The notes: generated from the letters alone by a model not told the origin. A stretch of 39,784 bases of DNA from Caulobacteraceae bacterium (GCA_947478785.1 CANJXI010000030.1:1-39784), one strand, 5' to 3'; numbered from the stretch's first letter, positions 1 through 8,454 are shown. Program-made: numbers and translations.

Positions 1-43
1 CCGCCGCCGCATCAAAGTCGTCCCGCAATACAATCGACCCCAT
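1..43 (-). CDS. 5' end of a probable IS630-family transposase, cut by the window edge
   Basis: Only the first 14 codons are inside the window. They read MGSIVLRDDFDAAA from an ATG at 43, preceded by a good purine-rich ribosome site (GGAGAGGAG, about 8 nt upstream). This N-terminus resembles IS630-type transposases of alphaproteobacteria as I remember them. The codons are less G/C-biased at third positions (ATT, GTA, TTG, TTT, GAT) than the neighbouring genes, which suits a mobile gene. Bases 44-127 would then hold one end of the element, but I cannot define a terminal inverted repeat from one side. It could also be an unrelated short-start gene. Confidence 0.4.
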   Translation of the reverse strand, partial: MGSIVLRDDFDAAA

Positions 44-127
44 CCGACCACTCCTCTCCAACAAGAAGCGTGAATCACTGTTCGGCCCTCAGGGGAATCC
101 CCGAGTCTGCGTCAGCGGCGCTTGGTA

Positions 128-928
128 TTACCCGAACCGCAGCAGCGCCAACCCCGCCGCCCCGATCGCGATCCGCAGCCAGCCGAAGGGCGCGAAGCCC
201 TGGCGGGTGACGATGGCCAGCATGGCGCGGATCACGGCCAGGGCCACCAGGAATGACACGACGAACCCTATGGCCACCAGGCTGAGGTTGGCCTGTCCTA
301 GCTGCTCGCGGCTCTTCCAGGCGTCGACCGCGAAGGCGCCGGCCATGGTCGGGATCGCCAGGAAGAACGAGAACTCGGCGGCGGCGCGCTTCTCCACCCC
401 CATCAGCATCGAGCCCACGATGGTCGCCCCGGAACGGGAGACGCCGGGGACCATGGCCAGGCATTGGAAGAAGCCGACGATCAGCGCCGTCACGAGCGGC
501 AGCGCCATGGGGTCCTTGCGCGTCGGGGCCGGCGCCACCCGATCGATGAACAGCAGCACCACGCCCCCCGCGATCAGCGAGACGCACTGGACGCTCGGGC
601 TGTCGAACAGCACCCGCTTGATCAGGTCGTGGAGAAGAACGCCCAGTACGGCCGCCGGCAGGAAGGCCACGACGACGCTCAGCGCGAACTTCCGCGCCCG
701 GGGGTCCGACGGCAGCCGCAGGACCACCTTCCACAGCCGGCCGAAATAGAGCACCACCACCGCCAGGATCGCGCCCAGCTGGATCAGCACCGTGAAGGTG
801 TCCCAGAAGCCGTCGGGCAGGCCCATGGCCTTCTTGGCCAGCAGCAGCATGCCGGTGGACGACACCGGGATGAACTCGGTCAGGCCCTCGATGACCCCCA
901 GGATGACGGCATAGATCCAGTCCGACAT
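128..928 (-). CDS. uppP: Undecaprenyl-diphosphatase UppP (BacA family)
   Basis: Integral membrane phosphatase that converts undecaprenyl diphosphate to the monophosphate, recycling the lipid carrier for peptidoglycan and surface glycans. The N-terminus has the family motif EGLTEFIPVSSTG and the C-terminal half has PGVSRSGAT, with hydrophobic segments between. The length of 266 aa is normal for the family. I chose the ATG at 928 (MSDWIYAV), which has GGGGAG just upstream; an in-frame ATG at 952 adds eight residues with no better ribosome site. The residue after SSTG is Met, where most UppP proteins have the conserved His (His30 in E. coli). It lies 54 nt downstream of the HTH citrate synthase gene on the same strand. 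Confidence 0.95.
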   Translation of the reverse strand: MSDWIYAVILGVIEGLTEFIPVSSTGMLLLAKKAMGLPDGFWDTFTVLIQLGAILAVVVLYFGRLWKVVLRLPSDPRARKFALSVVVAFLPAAVLGVLLHDLIKRVLFDSPSVQCVSLIAGGVVLLFIDRVAPAPTRKDPMALPLVTALIVGFFQCLAMVPGVSRSGATIVGSMLMGVEKRAAAEFSFFLAIPTMAGAFAVDAWKSREQLGQANLSLVAIGFVVSFLVALAVIRAMLAIVTRQGFAPFGWLRIAIGAAGLALLRFG

Positions 929-982
929 GGGGCTCCCCGATTGCAGGCGCACAAAAGGCGCGGGACATGGTGAAGAAGTCGT

Positions 983-2146
983 TTATCCGAGCTCCGGCTC
1001 CGGCCCGATGTAGCGGGCGCGCGGGCGGATCAAGGTGTCGGCCTGCCCCTGTTCGATGGCGTGCGCGATCCAGCCGGCGCAGCGGGCGACGGCGAACAGC
1101 GCGAAGGGTGCGTCGGCGGGCAGCCGCAGGCTGTCGCTGGCGGCGATCAGGGCGAAATCGACGTTGGGGGCCAGCCCGGTTACCGCGCGCACCGCCGCGC
1201 TGAGGGCCGCGAGCTCGGCCGGCGGTTCGAATCGCGCCAGCAGGGCGGCGGCGCGAGGGTCGTTGTCGGCGTAGAGCTGGTGTCCGAAGCCCGGCAGCAG
1301 GCGATCCTCGACCAGCCGGTTGGCGATGGCCGCGCGCGGGCCGAGCTGGGCGGCCTCGGCGGCGAAGGTGCGCACCGCCGCCGTCGCCCCGCCGTGCCGG
1401 GGCCCCGACAGGGTAGCGAGCCCCGCCAGGGCCGAGGCCGAGAGCGACGCGCCGGTGGAGGCCGCCACCCGGGCCGCGAAGGCCGAGGCGTTGAGTTCGT
1501 GGTCGGCCACCAGCACCAGGATCCGCCGGATCAGGTCGGCGCCCGGTCCGCCGGGCCCCAGCCCCCAGGCCAGCGCCAGGCGGTTGTGGATCGGCCCGCC
1601 GCCCACCTCGCCCGCCACCGCGTCGGTCAGGACGTCCAGCAGGGTCGCGGCCTCCACCGCCAGCGCCAGGGGATGGCGGCCGCGGGCCGGCGGATCGGCG
1701 CCGGCCCGGCCGGCCAGGGCCAGGTAGGCCTGCGTGCGCATGTCCGGATGCTCGGGCGGCGCAGGCCGCTCCGAGCGCTTGAGCGCCGCGCCGTGACCGC
1801 CGCGCAGCAGGCGCGCGACCGACTCCAGGGTCTCGGTCTCAGCCAGGCCGATGGCGTCGCGGCCGCGATAGAACAGCCGTCCGCCGGCGATGGTGGTGAT
1901 CGCCGAGGCCAGCACCGGCTCGCCCCAGGCGATGGCGCCGGCGGCCACGTCGGAGACCTTGCGGCTGCGCGCCTTGCGCTCGGTCAGCGCGGTGATGTCG
2001 GCGGCGCGGTAGAGGCTGCGGCGGGGATCGTGGGGGTCGGGCCTCGTCTGCACGCGGCCCCGGCTGACATAGGCGTAGAGCGTCTGGGCGCGCACCCCGA
2101 GGCGGTCCATGGCGTCCTCCGCTCCGATCCAGTCCCGCGCGATCAT
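983..2146 (-). CDS. Citrate synthase family protein with N-terminal MerR-like helix-turn-helix
   Basis: A 387-aa protein. Residues ~5-60 (AEDAMDRLGVRAQTLYAYVSRG) form a MerR/excisionase-like helix-turn-helix, followed by a citrate-synthase fold. Catalytic-type motifs are DHELNAS (first His), GPRHGGA, GFGHQLY (second His) and NVDFAL (Asp). In GFGHQLY the usual Arg after His is Gln, an oxaloacetate/citrate-binding position, so activity may be altered. The start is the ATG at 2146; a downstream ATG at 2110 would break the HTH. It is divergent from a second citrate-synthase paralogue with only 82 nt between start codons. The HTH suggests DNA binding or autoregulation, which is inference. It could be a true citrate or methylcitrate synthase, or a partner or regulator of its neighbour. 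Confidence 0.85.
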   Translation of the reverse strand: MIARDWIGAEDAMDRLGVRAQTLYAYVSRGRVQTRPDPHDPRRSLYRAADITALTERKARSRKVSDVAAGAIAWGEPVLASAITTIAGGRLFYRGRDAIGLAETETLESVARLLRGGHGAALKRSERPAPPEHPDMRTQAYLALAGRAGADPPARGRHPLALAVEAATLLDVLTDAVAGEVGGGPIHNRLALAWGLGPGGPGADLIRRILVLVADHELNASAFAARVAASTGASLSASALAGLATLSGPRHGGATAAVRTFAAEAAQLGPRAAIANRLVEDRLLPGFGHQLYADNDPRAAALLARFEPPAELAALSAAVRAVTGLAPNVDFALIAASDSLRLPADAPFALFAVARCAGWIAHAIEQGQADTLIRPRARYIGPEPELG

Positions 2147-2228
2147 ATATTGATTACATTGATCAAGATTGACGAGCAAAGTCTGGCGCGCTTTCTGCGT
2201 CTCGGCAAGCAACGAAATGGAGGCCGTC
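2147..2228. promoter_or_regulatory. Divergent promoter/operator region between the two citrate-synthase genes
   Basis: The 82-nt gap is AT-rich on its left side compared with its surroundings. It holds three TTGA(T/C) elements at 2150, 2159 and 2169, spaced 9-10 nt, and the palindrome TTGATCAA at 2159-2166. This pattern could be an operator for the adjacent HTH protein. On the minus strand, TTGCTC (2180-2175) lies 17 nt from TAATCA, a weak -35/-10 pair close to the start codon. The regulatory role is inferred. Confidence 0.35.
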
Positions 2229-3311
2229 ATGTCGGATGGATTGGAAGGCGTCGTCGCCGCTGAAACCGTCCTCTCGGAAGTGGACGCCGCCGGGCGGCTG
2301 GTGATCCGTGGGTTCTCGTTGGACGACCTCGCCGGGCGCACGGCGTTCGAGGATCTGGTCCACCTGCTGTTCGAGGGCTTCTTCCCGGACCTGCCCGCCG
2401 ACCTCGGCCCGGCCCTGGGCGCCGCCCGTGCGCAGACCTTCATCCAACTGCAGGCGCTCGACACGGGGCTGCTGGACCTTTCACCGATCGAGGCGGTGCG
2501 GGCCCTGACCGCCCGGCTCCCTGACGGCGACGATCTCGCGACGGCGCTTCGGCTGATCGCGGCGCCGGCGGTGTTCACCGCCGCCGTGGTCCGCGCCCAG
2601 GCCGGCGAGGCGCCGGTTCGTCCCGATCCGACCCTCTGCCACGCGGCCGACATCCTGCGCATGATGCGCGGCCGGCCGGCCAGCGGGGACGAGGTGGAGG
2701 CGCTCGACACCTACCTGGTGACGGTGAGCGACCACGGCCTCAATGCGTCCACCTTCGCGGCCCGGGTGATCGCCTCGACGCGGGCCGGCCTGACCTCGGC
2801 GGTGCTGGGTGGGATCGGGGCGCTGAAGGGGCCGCTGCACGGCGGCGCGCCCGGCCCGGTCATCGAGATGCTGGACGAGATCGGCGAGCCCGCCAACGCG
2901 CGGGCCTGGATCGAGGGGGCGCTGGCGCGCGGCGACCGGCTGATGGGCTTCGGCCACCGGGTCTACCGCAGCCGCGATCCCCGCGCAGACGCCCTGAAGG
3001 GCGCCGTCCGCCGGCTGAACGAGGGCGCCAGCATCCGCCCCGGGCGGCTGGCCTTCGCCGAGGCGGTGGAGACCGCCGCGCTGGCCATCCTCAAGGCGCG
3101 CAAGCCCGACCGGTCGCTGCAGACCAACGTCGAGTTCTACACCGCGCTGCTGCTGGAGGCCGTGGAGTTTCCGCCCGCCGCCTTCACCTGCGTGTTCGCC
3201 ATGGGCCGCGTGGCGGGCTGGATCGCCCATTCGCGCGAACAGGTGGCAGGCGGGCGCCTAATCCGTCCGCAGTCGCTCTACATCGGGCCACAACCGCGCA
3301 AGGCGGCCTGA
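2229..3311 (+). CDS. Citrate synthase / methylcitrate synthase family protein
   Basis: A 360-aa citrate-synthase fold protein without a DNA-binding extension. Key motifs are DHGLNASTFAARV (first catalytic His), GPLHGGAPG, MGFGHRVYRSRDPRAD (second His and substrate Arg) and NVEFYTALLL. At the catalytic Asp position it has Glu (NVEF rather than NVDF), a variant I recall in a subset of bacterial citrate/methylcitrate synthases. The start is the ATG at 2229, with GGAGG 5 nt upstream; the earlier in-frame ATG at 2217 overlaps that ribosome site. It condenses an acyl-CoA with oxaloacetate, if active; acetyl- versus propionyl-CoA preference cannot be read here. It is divergent from the HTH paralogue and 73 nt before sthA. 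Confidence 0.88.
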   Translation: MSDGLEGVVAAETVLSEVDAAGRLVIRGFSLDDLAGRTAFEDLVHLLFEGFFPDLPADLGPALGAARAQTFIQLQALDTGLLDLSPIEAVRALTARLPDGDDLATALRLIAAPAVFTAAVVRAQAGEAPVRPDPTLCHAADILRMMRGRPASGDEVEALDTYLVTVSDHGLNASTFAARVIASTRAGLTSAVLGGIGALKGPLHGGAPGPVIEMLDEIGEPANARAWIEGALARGDRLMGFGHRVYRSRDPRADALKGAVRRLNEGASIRPGRLAFAEAVETAALAILKARKPDRSLQTNVEFYTALLLEAVEFPPAAFTCVFAMGRVAGWIAHSREQVAGGRLIRPQSLYIGPQPRKAA

Positions 3312-3371
3312 AAACGGCTGACAACATTAGTTAACACGTGCCCCCTATGGTGACGCTCGATTGCCATCCAG

Positions 3372-3378
3372 AAGGAGG
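3372..3378 (+). promoter_or_regulatory. Strong Shine-Dalgarno that fixes the TTG start of sthA
   Basis: AAGGAGG ends 6 nt before TTG at 3385. It excludes the upstream in-frame TTG at 3361, which would place this ribosome site inside the gene. Confidence 0.8.
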
Positions 3379-3384
3379 CGTGAG

Positions 3385-4848
3385 TTGTCAGAAGCACAGC
3401 GTCACTACGATCTCATCGTCATCGGCAGCGGGCCCGCCGGACGCCGCGCCGCGGTGCAGGCGGCCAAGCTCAACAAGAGCGTGCTGGTGGTCGAGCGCGG
3501 ACGCCGCGTCGGCGGCGTCTCGGTGCATACCGGCACCATTCCCTCCAAGACGCTCCGCGAGACGGTGCTCCACCTGTCGGGCTGGCGCGAGCGCGGCTTC
3601 TACGGCCGCGCCTACCGGGCCAAGCGCGACATCACCGCCGAGGATCTCGGCAAGCGGCTGGCCATCACCCTCAACCATGAGGTCGAGGTCCTGGAGCACC
3701 AGTTCGCGCGCAACACGATCGACACCGCGCATGGGACGGCCCGGTTCATCGACAGCCACCGCCTGGCCGTCGAGCACGACGGCGACACCGTGACCTATTC
3801 GGCCGAGCGGTTCGTCATCGCCGTCGGCACCAAGCCCTATCGGCCGGGCCACATCGGCTTCGACGGCGTGGACATCCTGGACAGCGACGAGATCCTAGAG
3901 ATCACCCGCATCCCGCGCCAGCTGGTCGTGGTCGGCGCCAGCGTCATCGGGGTGGAATACGCCTCGATCTTCTCGGCGCTGGACGTCAAGGTGACCATCG
4001 TCGAGCCGATGCCGACGCTGCTGCCCTTCATCGACCGCGAGCTCGCCGACGAGTTCGTCCACGACCTGCGCGACCGCGGCGTGTCGCTGCGGTTCGCCAC
4101 CAACGTTACCTCGGCTGTGGCCGACCGGCCCGGCGCCTGCACGGTGAAGCTCTCGGATGGCCGCGAGTTGCGCTCCGACATGGTGCTGTTCTCGGCCGGC
4201 CGGCAGGGCGCGGTGGACGATCTCGGGCTGGACGCCTGCGGCCTGGCCTGCGACGAGCGCGGCCGGCTCTCGGTCGATAAGACCACCTTCCAGACCTGCG
4301 TCCCGCACATCTACGCCGCCGGCGACATCATCGGCTTCCCGAGCCTGGCCTCGACCTCGATGGAACAGGGCCGGATCGCCGCCTGCCACGCCTTCGACGC
4401 GCCGGTGCACAAGGCGCCGGAGTTCTTCCCTTACGGCATCTATTCGGTGCCCGAGATCTCGACCATCGGTATGACCGAGGAAGAGGTCCGAGAACGCGGC
4501 ATTCCCTACGAGTGTGGCGTCGCCCGGTTCCGCGAGACCAGCCGCGGCCACATCATGGGCGTGGGCGCGGGCTTCATGAAGATGCTGTTCGCGCTCGAGA
4601 CCCGCCGGCTGCTGGGGGTCCATATCGTCGGGGAAGGCGCCACCGAGCTGATCCATATCGGGCAGGCTGTGCTGAACCTCGAGGGCACGCTCGACTATTT
4701 CGTGGAGAACACCTTCAACTTCCCGACCCTGGCCGAGGCCTACAAAGTGGCCGCGCTGGACGCCTGGAACCGCATGCCCAAGCAGCAGCCCAGCGTCGAG
4801 GTCGCCAATCTGGCCGTCGCCCGCATAGAGCGCGCCCTGGGCGGCTAA
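3385..4848 (+). CDS. sthA: Soluble pyridine nucleotide transhydrogenase (Si-specific NAD(P)+ transhydrogenase)
   Basis: Cytosolic FAD enzyme that moves hydride between NADPH and NAD+. The 487-aa protein has an N-terminal FAD-binding GSGPAG, a second dinucleotide fold near residues 183-195 (VVGASVIGVEYAS), a further FAD contact (YAAGDIIGFPSLA) and the C-terminal dimerisation domain. At the place where disulfide reductases have CxxxxC, it reads GVSVHTGTIPSKTLRE: no redox-active cysteines, which is the SthA hallmark separating it from lipoamide dehydrogenase and glutathione reductase. The start is TTG at 3385, set by AAGGAGG. It follows citrate synthase in the same direction, a plausible link between TCA-cycle flux and NADPH balance. 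Confidence 0.93.
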   Translation: MSEAQRHYDLIVIGSGPAGRRAAVQAAKLNKSVLVVERGRRVGGVSVHTGTIPSKTLRETVLHLSGWRERGFYGRAYRAKRDITAEDLGKRLAITLNHEVEVLEHQFARNTIDTAHGTARFIDSHRLAVEHDGDTVTYSAERFVIAVGTKPYRPGHIGFDGVDILDSDEILEITRIPRQLVVVGASVIGVEYASIFSALDVKVTIVEPMPTLLPFIDRELADEFVHDLRDRGVSLRFATNVTSAVADRPGACTVKLSDGRELRSDMVLFSAGRQGAVDDLGLDACGLACDERGRLSVDKTTFQTCVPHIYAAGDIIGFPSLASTSMEQGRIAACHAFDAPVHKAPEFFPYGIYSVPEISTIGMTEEEVRERGIPYECGVARFRETSRGHIMGVGAGFMKMLFALETRRLLGVHIVGEGATELIHIGQAVLNLEGTLDYFVENTFNFPTLAEAYKVAALDAWNRMPKQQPSVEVANLAVARIERALGG

Positions 4849-4850
4849 GC

Positions 4851-4978
4851 ACCGTCATGGCCCGGCTTGTCCGGGCCACCCATGATCTCCGCGTTGCAAG
4901 GCATGCTGTGGCGCCGCCGCGATCCTTGCTGCCCGACCAGTGTGCATGGGTCGCCCGGACAAGCCGGGCGATGACGGT
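4851..4978. repeat. REP-like nested inverted repeat downstream of sthA
   Basis: The left arm at 4851-4884 and right arm at 4945-4978 are 34-nt reverse complements with two mismatches by eye, around a 60-nt centre. Each arm contains its own hairpin, GCCCGG-cttgt-CCGGGC (4860-4876 and the matching part of the right arm). Double palindromes with this GTCAT...CCCGG-CTTGT-CCGGG core are common extragenic repeats in alphaproteobacteria, as I recall. It fills most of the sthA-to-exporter gap and could terminate or stabilise the sthA transcript. It has no coding capacity of note. Confidence 0.85.
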
Positions 4979-5062
4979 CAAAAGGTGGTTGGATCACCAG
5001 CCCGCAACACCTGAGAGTCGTTAGCGCTGGCCTCGCGTCGGCGCGGGGCTTAGTTGCGCCCC

Positions 5063-6004
5063 ATGACCGCCGCCCATGGCCTGACCCCGCAAGCCACCGC
5101 CGCCCTGACCCGGCGCGTGACCTTGATGTCCGTGACCGTGGCGGCGATCCTGGTGAGCCTGAAGGTCGCCGTCTGGCTGGCGTCCGGGTCGGTGGCGCTT
5201 CTGGCCTCGACGGCCGACTCCGCCCTCGACCTCGTCGCCTCGTTGGTCACCTTCTTCGGGGTCCGCTACGCCGCCGCCCCGCCGGACGCGAAGCATCGAT
5301 ATGGCCACGGCAAGGCCGAAGCCTTCGTCAGCCTGGTGCAGGCGGGCCTGGTGTTCGCCTCCGCCGCCCTCATCGCCCGCGAGGCGGTGGCCGACTTTCT
5401 CCATCCGCAGCCGCTGCGCCAGGAGGGCTGGGCGGTCGGCGTCATGGTTCTGTCCATGGTGCTCACGGCCTTCCTCATCACCGCGCAGGGCCGGGTACTG
5501 AAACAGACCAGCTCGGTGGCCGTCTCGGGCGACCGGGCGCACTACGCCGCCGACCTGGCCTCGAACGCCGCGGCCCTGGTGGGCATCGGGGCTGCGGCCT
5601 GGCTCGGCCTGGGCGGCCTCGACGCCGCCGCCGCCGTGGTGGTCGCGGGGATCCTGCTCTGGGGCGCGATCGGGGTTTTCCGCCAGGCGTCCAGCCAGCT
5701 GATGGACCGCGAGTTGCCGGACGAGGCCCGCGCGCGGATCGTCGCACTCATATCGGAGGACAGCAGGATCACCGACGTGCACCAGCTCCGGACACGGGCC
5801 GCCGGTCCCTATGTGCACATGCAGATGCACGTCGATCTCGACCCCAAGCTGTCGCTGGAATCGGCGCACGAGGTGCTGGTGGCGGCGGAGAACCGCGTGC
5901 TAGAGGCCTTCCCATCGGCGGACATCATCCTCCATGCCGACCCGCGCGGCCGCGCCGAACCGCACGGCGGCGCTTTTGCCGAGGTGCGGCACGAAGGGGC
6001 GTAG
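5063..6004 (+). CDS. Cation diffusion facilitator (CDF) metal exporter, FieF-like
   Basis: Inner-membrane proton-coupled divalent metal (Zn/Fe-type) exporter of 313 aa with about six membrane helices and a C-terminal cytosolic domain. The transport-site residues are visible: Asp52 and Asp56 in TADSALDLVAS (helix 2), and His160 and Asp164 in HYAADLASN (helix 5), matching the DD/HD site of E. coli FieF. The loop DAKHRYGHGKAE is also typical. The C-terminal domain has several His and Asp residues (HMQMHVDLDP, HADPRG). The ATG at 5063 was preferred over TTG at 5054; neither has a clear ribosome site. It stands alone after the REP-like repeat. Metal specificity cannot be assigned. Confidence 0.92.
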   Translation: MTAAHGLTPQATAALTRRVTLMSVTVAAILVSLKVAVWLASGSVALLASTADSALDLVASLVTFFGVRYAAAPPDAKHRYGHGKAEAFVSLVQAGLVFASAALIAREAVADFLHPQPLRQEGWAVGVMVLSMVLTAFLITAQGRVLKQTSSVAVSGDRAHYAADLASNAAALVGIGAAAWLGLGGLDAAAAVVVAGILLWGAIGVFRQASSQLMDRELPDEARARIVALISEDSRITDVHQLRTRAAGPYVHMQMHVDLDPKLSLESAHEVLVAAENRVLEAFPSADIILHADPRGRAEPHGGAFAEVRHEGA

Positions 6005-6075
6005 TAAACGACCCCTTAAGCGCTCAGGCGTCTCTTGAGATCCACCGATTCGGAAGGTCCCGGCGTTAAGCGGAC

Positions 6076-6765
6076 ATGAGCCTCGAACGAACCCTGCATC
6101 ACTTCCCGCTCGACCCCGCCTCGCGCCAGGTTCGCCTGGCGCTGGGCGAGAAACGCCTGGCCTTCGGCGAAGTCGCCGTGCGCTATTGGGAGCGGCCGAA
6201 GGAGCTGACCGCGCTCAACGCGTCGGGCCTGATCCCGGTCCTGCTGGAGACCGCCGAGGGTGCCCAGCCCCTGGCGCTCTGCGAGAGCCGGGCGATCCTC
6301 GACCACCTGGAGGAGACCGTCCCGGAACCCCCGCTGCTCGGGCGCGATCCGGCCGAGCGGGCGGAGGCGCGGCGCCTGCTGCAATGGTTCGACCGCAAGT
6401 TCGAGTTCGAGGCCAGCGGCTACATCCTGCACGAGAAGCTGGAAAAGCGGCTCCTCGGGCTGGGCGCCCCCGATCTCACCAACCTGCGCCAGGGGCGCGA
6501 CGGCCTGCGCAACCACATGTTCTACATCGACAAGCTGCTGCAGGAACGCGAGTGGCTGGCGGGACGCAGGCTGTCGCTCGCCGATTTCGCGGCCTCGGCG
6601 CACCTGTCGGTGATCGACTATTTCGGCGACGTGCCCTGGGGCGACTTCCCCGCCGTGAAGACCTGGTACATGAAGCTGAAGTCCCGGCCGTGTTTCCGGC
6701 CGCTGCTGGCGGACCGCTGGCCGGGTCTGGCGCCGGCCAAGCATTATGACGACCTCGATTTCTGA
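6076..6765 (+). CDS. Glutathione S-transferase family protein
   Basis: A 229-aa cytosolic protein with an N-terminal thioredoxin-like domain (residues ~1-80) containing the cis-proline motif GLIPVLLE and the glutathione-binding [11 protein letters not shown], followed by an all-helical C-terminal domain with [17 protein letters not shown], the usual capping-box region. The expected substrate is glutathione plus an unknown electrophile. The gene overlaps queG by 20 nt in another frame, so the two are probably translated from one transcript. The start is ATG at 6076, the only ATG before the conserved fold. Confidence 0.9.
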   Translation: MSLERTLHHFPLDPASRQVRLALGEKRLAFGEVAVRYWERPKELTALNASGLIPVLLETAEGAQPLALCESRAILDHLEETVPEPPLLGRDPAERAEARRLLQWFDRKFEFEASGYILHEKLEKRLLGLGAPDLTNLRQGRDGLRNHMFYIDKLLQEREWLAGRRLSLADFAASAHLSVIDYFGDVPWGDFPAVKTWYMKLKSRPCFRPLLADRWPGLAPAKHYDDLDF

Positions 6766-7870
6766 GCGGCCCGAAGACTTGATCCGCGCCGAGGCGCTCG
6801 CACTCGGCTTCGACCTCTGCCGCTTCACCCCGCTCGCCGACGCCTGGCCGGCCGGCGCCCGCCTCGAGGCGTTCGTGGCCGAGGGCCGGCACGGCGAGAT
6901 GGGCTGGATTTCCGAGACCGTGGAGCGCCGCGTCCACCCTCGGGCCATGTGGGCGGACGCCCGATCGGCCATCGTGCTAGGTGTGAATTATGGGCCTGAC
7001 CACGATCCCATGGCGGTGCTCGCCCAGCCCACCCGCGCCGCCATCAGCGTCTATGCCCAGGGTGATGATTATCACGAGCTGATCAAGGGCAGGCTGAAGG
7101 CGCTGGGCCGCTGGCTGCAGGGCCGGTTCGGCGGCGAACTGAAGGTCTTCGTGGACACCGCGCCGCTGCTGGAAAAACCCCTGGCCGCCCAGGCCGGGCT
7201 GGGCTGGCAGGGCAAGCACACCAACCTGGTCTCCAGGGCATTCGGCTCCTGGCTCTTCCTGGGCTCGATCCTGACCACCCTGGAGCTGGCGGCCGACGAC
7301 ACCGAGCGGACCACCTGCGGTGCGTGCCAGGCCTGCCTCGACATCTGCCCGACGAAGGCCTTCCCCGCGCCCTATCAGCTCGACGCCCGGCGCTGCATCT
7401 CCTACCTGACCATCGAGCTGAAGGGGCCGATCCCGCGCGAGTTCCGCCAGGCCCTGGGCAACCGCATCTACGGTTGCGACGACTGCCTGGCGGTCTGCCC
7501 CTGGAACAAGTTCGCCCAGGTCGCCGCCGAACAGAAGCTGCAAGCGCGCCAGGCCCTGAGGGCCCCGTCGCTGGCCGACCTCTCGCGCCTCGACGACCCG
7601 GCCTTCCGCGTCCTTTTCGCCAAGAGCCCGGTCAAGCGCATCGGCCGCGACCGGTTCCTGCGCAACGTCCTCTACGCCATCGGCAATTCAGGCCAGCCGG
7701 CGCTGGCGGCGGAAGCCGAACGGCTGCTGGACGATCCGTCACCCCTGGTGCGCGGCGCGGCGGTCTGGGCGCTTTCCCGCTTGCTGGATGGAGACGGCTT
7801 CGACGCTTTGCGGGCGCAGCAGGCTGAGAGGGAACCGCTGGTCCTCGAAGAGTGGTCCCACCAGGATTAG
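6746..7870 (+). CDS. queG: Epoxyqueuosine reductase QueG
   Basis: Cobalamin-dependent iron-sulfur enzyme that makes queuosine from epoxyqueuosine in tRNA. The 374-aa protein has the N-terminal catalytic/cobalamin region ([22 protein letters not shown]), then two ferredoxin-like 4Fe-4S motifs: [12 protein letters not shown] from residue 191 and [12 protein letters not shown] from residue 244. C-terminal HEAT-like repeats, thought to contact tRNA, follow ([24 protein letters not shown]). The start at 6746 lies inside the GST gene. The last 4 bases overlap the stop of rfbC on the opposite strand. Confidence 0.96.
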   Translation: MTTSISERPEDLIRAEALALGFDLCRFTPLADAWPAGARLEAFVAEGRHGEMGWISETVERRVHPRAMWADARSAIVLGVNYGPDHDPMAVLAQPTRAAISVYAQGDDYHELIKGRLKALGRWLQGRFGGELKVFVDTAPLLEKPLAAQAGLGWQGKHTNLVSRAFGSWLFLGSILTTLELAADDTERTTCGACQACLDICPTKAFPAPYQLDARRCISYLTIELKGPIPREFRQALGNRIYGCDDCLAVCPWNKFAQVAAEQKLQARQALRAPSLADLSRLDDPAFRVLFAKSPVKRIGRDRFLRNVLYAIGNSGQPALAAEAERLLDDPSPLVRGAAVWALSRLLDGDGFDALRAQQAEREPLVLEEWSHQD

Positions 7871-8421
7871 AACTCAGCTGCAGGCATGTCCTTGAGCCTC
7901 GGCAGGACCTTGTCCTTGTCCGACAGCACCGGCTCGCCGTCCAGCGGCCAGGCGATGCCCAGATCCGGGTCGTTCCAGATCAGCCCACCCTCGAGCTGCG
8001 GGGCGTAGTCGCCGTCGACCTTGTAGAAGAGCTCGGTGTCGTCGGCGATCGTCACATAGCCGTGGGCGAAGCCGCGCGGCACCCAGAGCTGCTCGCCCGC
8101 CTCGGCCGTCAGTGTCGCGCCCACCCAGCGCCCGTGGGTCGGCGAGCCCGGGCGGATGTCCACGGCCACGTCGAAGATCGCGCCCTTCAGCACGCGGACA
8201 AGCTTGCCCTGGGCGTGCGGCGCCTTCTGGAAATGCAGGCCACGCAGCGTGCCCTTCTTCGCGTTGAAGGCCTGGTTGTCCTGCACGAACTGGGTGTCGA
8301 CGCCGGCCGCGGCCAGTGACTTGCGGCTCCAGGTCTCGGCGAACCAGCCGCGCGCATCGCCATGCCGCTTGGGCGTGATAAGCAGGACCTCGGGCAGGTC
8401 GAGCGGTGTGATCGTGGTCAT
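7867..8421 (-). CDS. rfbC: dTDP-4-dehydrorhamnose 3,5-epimerase
   Basis: Cupin-fold epimerase acting on dTDP-4-keto-6-deoxyglucose on the way to dTDP-L-rhamnose or related sugars. The 184 aa match the family length. His63 in GTLRGLHFQ is the expected catalytic base; [20 protein letters not shown] and the [13 protein letters not shown] segment are family signatures. The usual partners rfbA, rfbB and rfbD are not in the window, so they must lie elsewhere if the full rhamnose route exists. It is divergent from a family 2 glycosyltransferase with only 33 nt between starts, suggesting joint use in a surface glycan. Its stop overlaps queG by 4 nt. Confidence 0.95.
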   Translation of the reverse strand: MTTITPLDLPEVLLITPKRHGDARGWFAETWSRKSLAAAGVDTQFVQDNQAFNAKKGTLRGLHFQKAPHAQGKLVRVLKGAIFDVAVDIRPGSPTHGRWVGATLTAEAGEQLWVPRGFAHGYVTIADDTELFYKVDGDYAPQLEGGLIWNDPDLGIAWPLDGEPVLSDKDKVLPRLKDMPAAEF

Positions 8422-8454
8422 GGCGTCTCAAGGGCTGAAGGGGCAGACTTCCGG

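Noticed and set aside
88-105. Hairpin CTC-a-GGGG-aat-CCCC-GAG after uppP as a terminator
   Set aside because: The stem has a bulge, a 3-nt loop and no T-run on either side; position alone is weak support.
1061-2263. Long plus-strand open frame opposite the HTH citrate synthase
   Set aside because: Arg/Gly/Gln-rich product typical of the antisense of a GC-rich gene; no domain and no ribosome site.
4845-4990. CRISPR-like array in the sthA-CDF gap
   Set aside because: There are only two arms, in inverted orientation, so it is a palindrome and not direct repeats with spacers.
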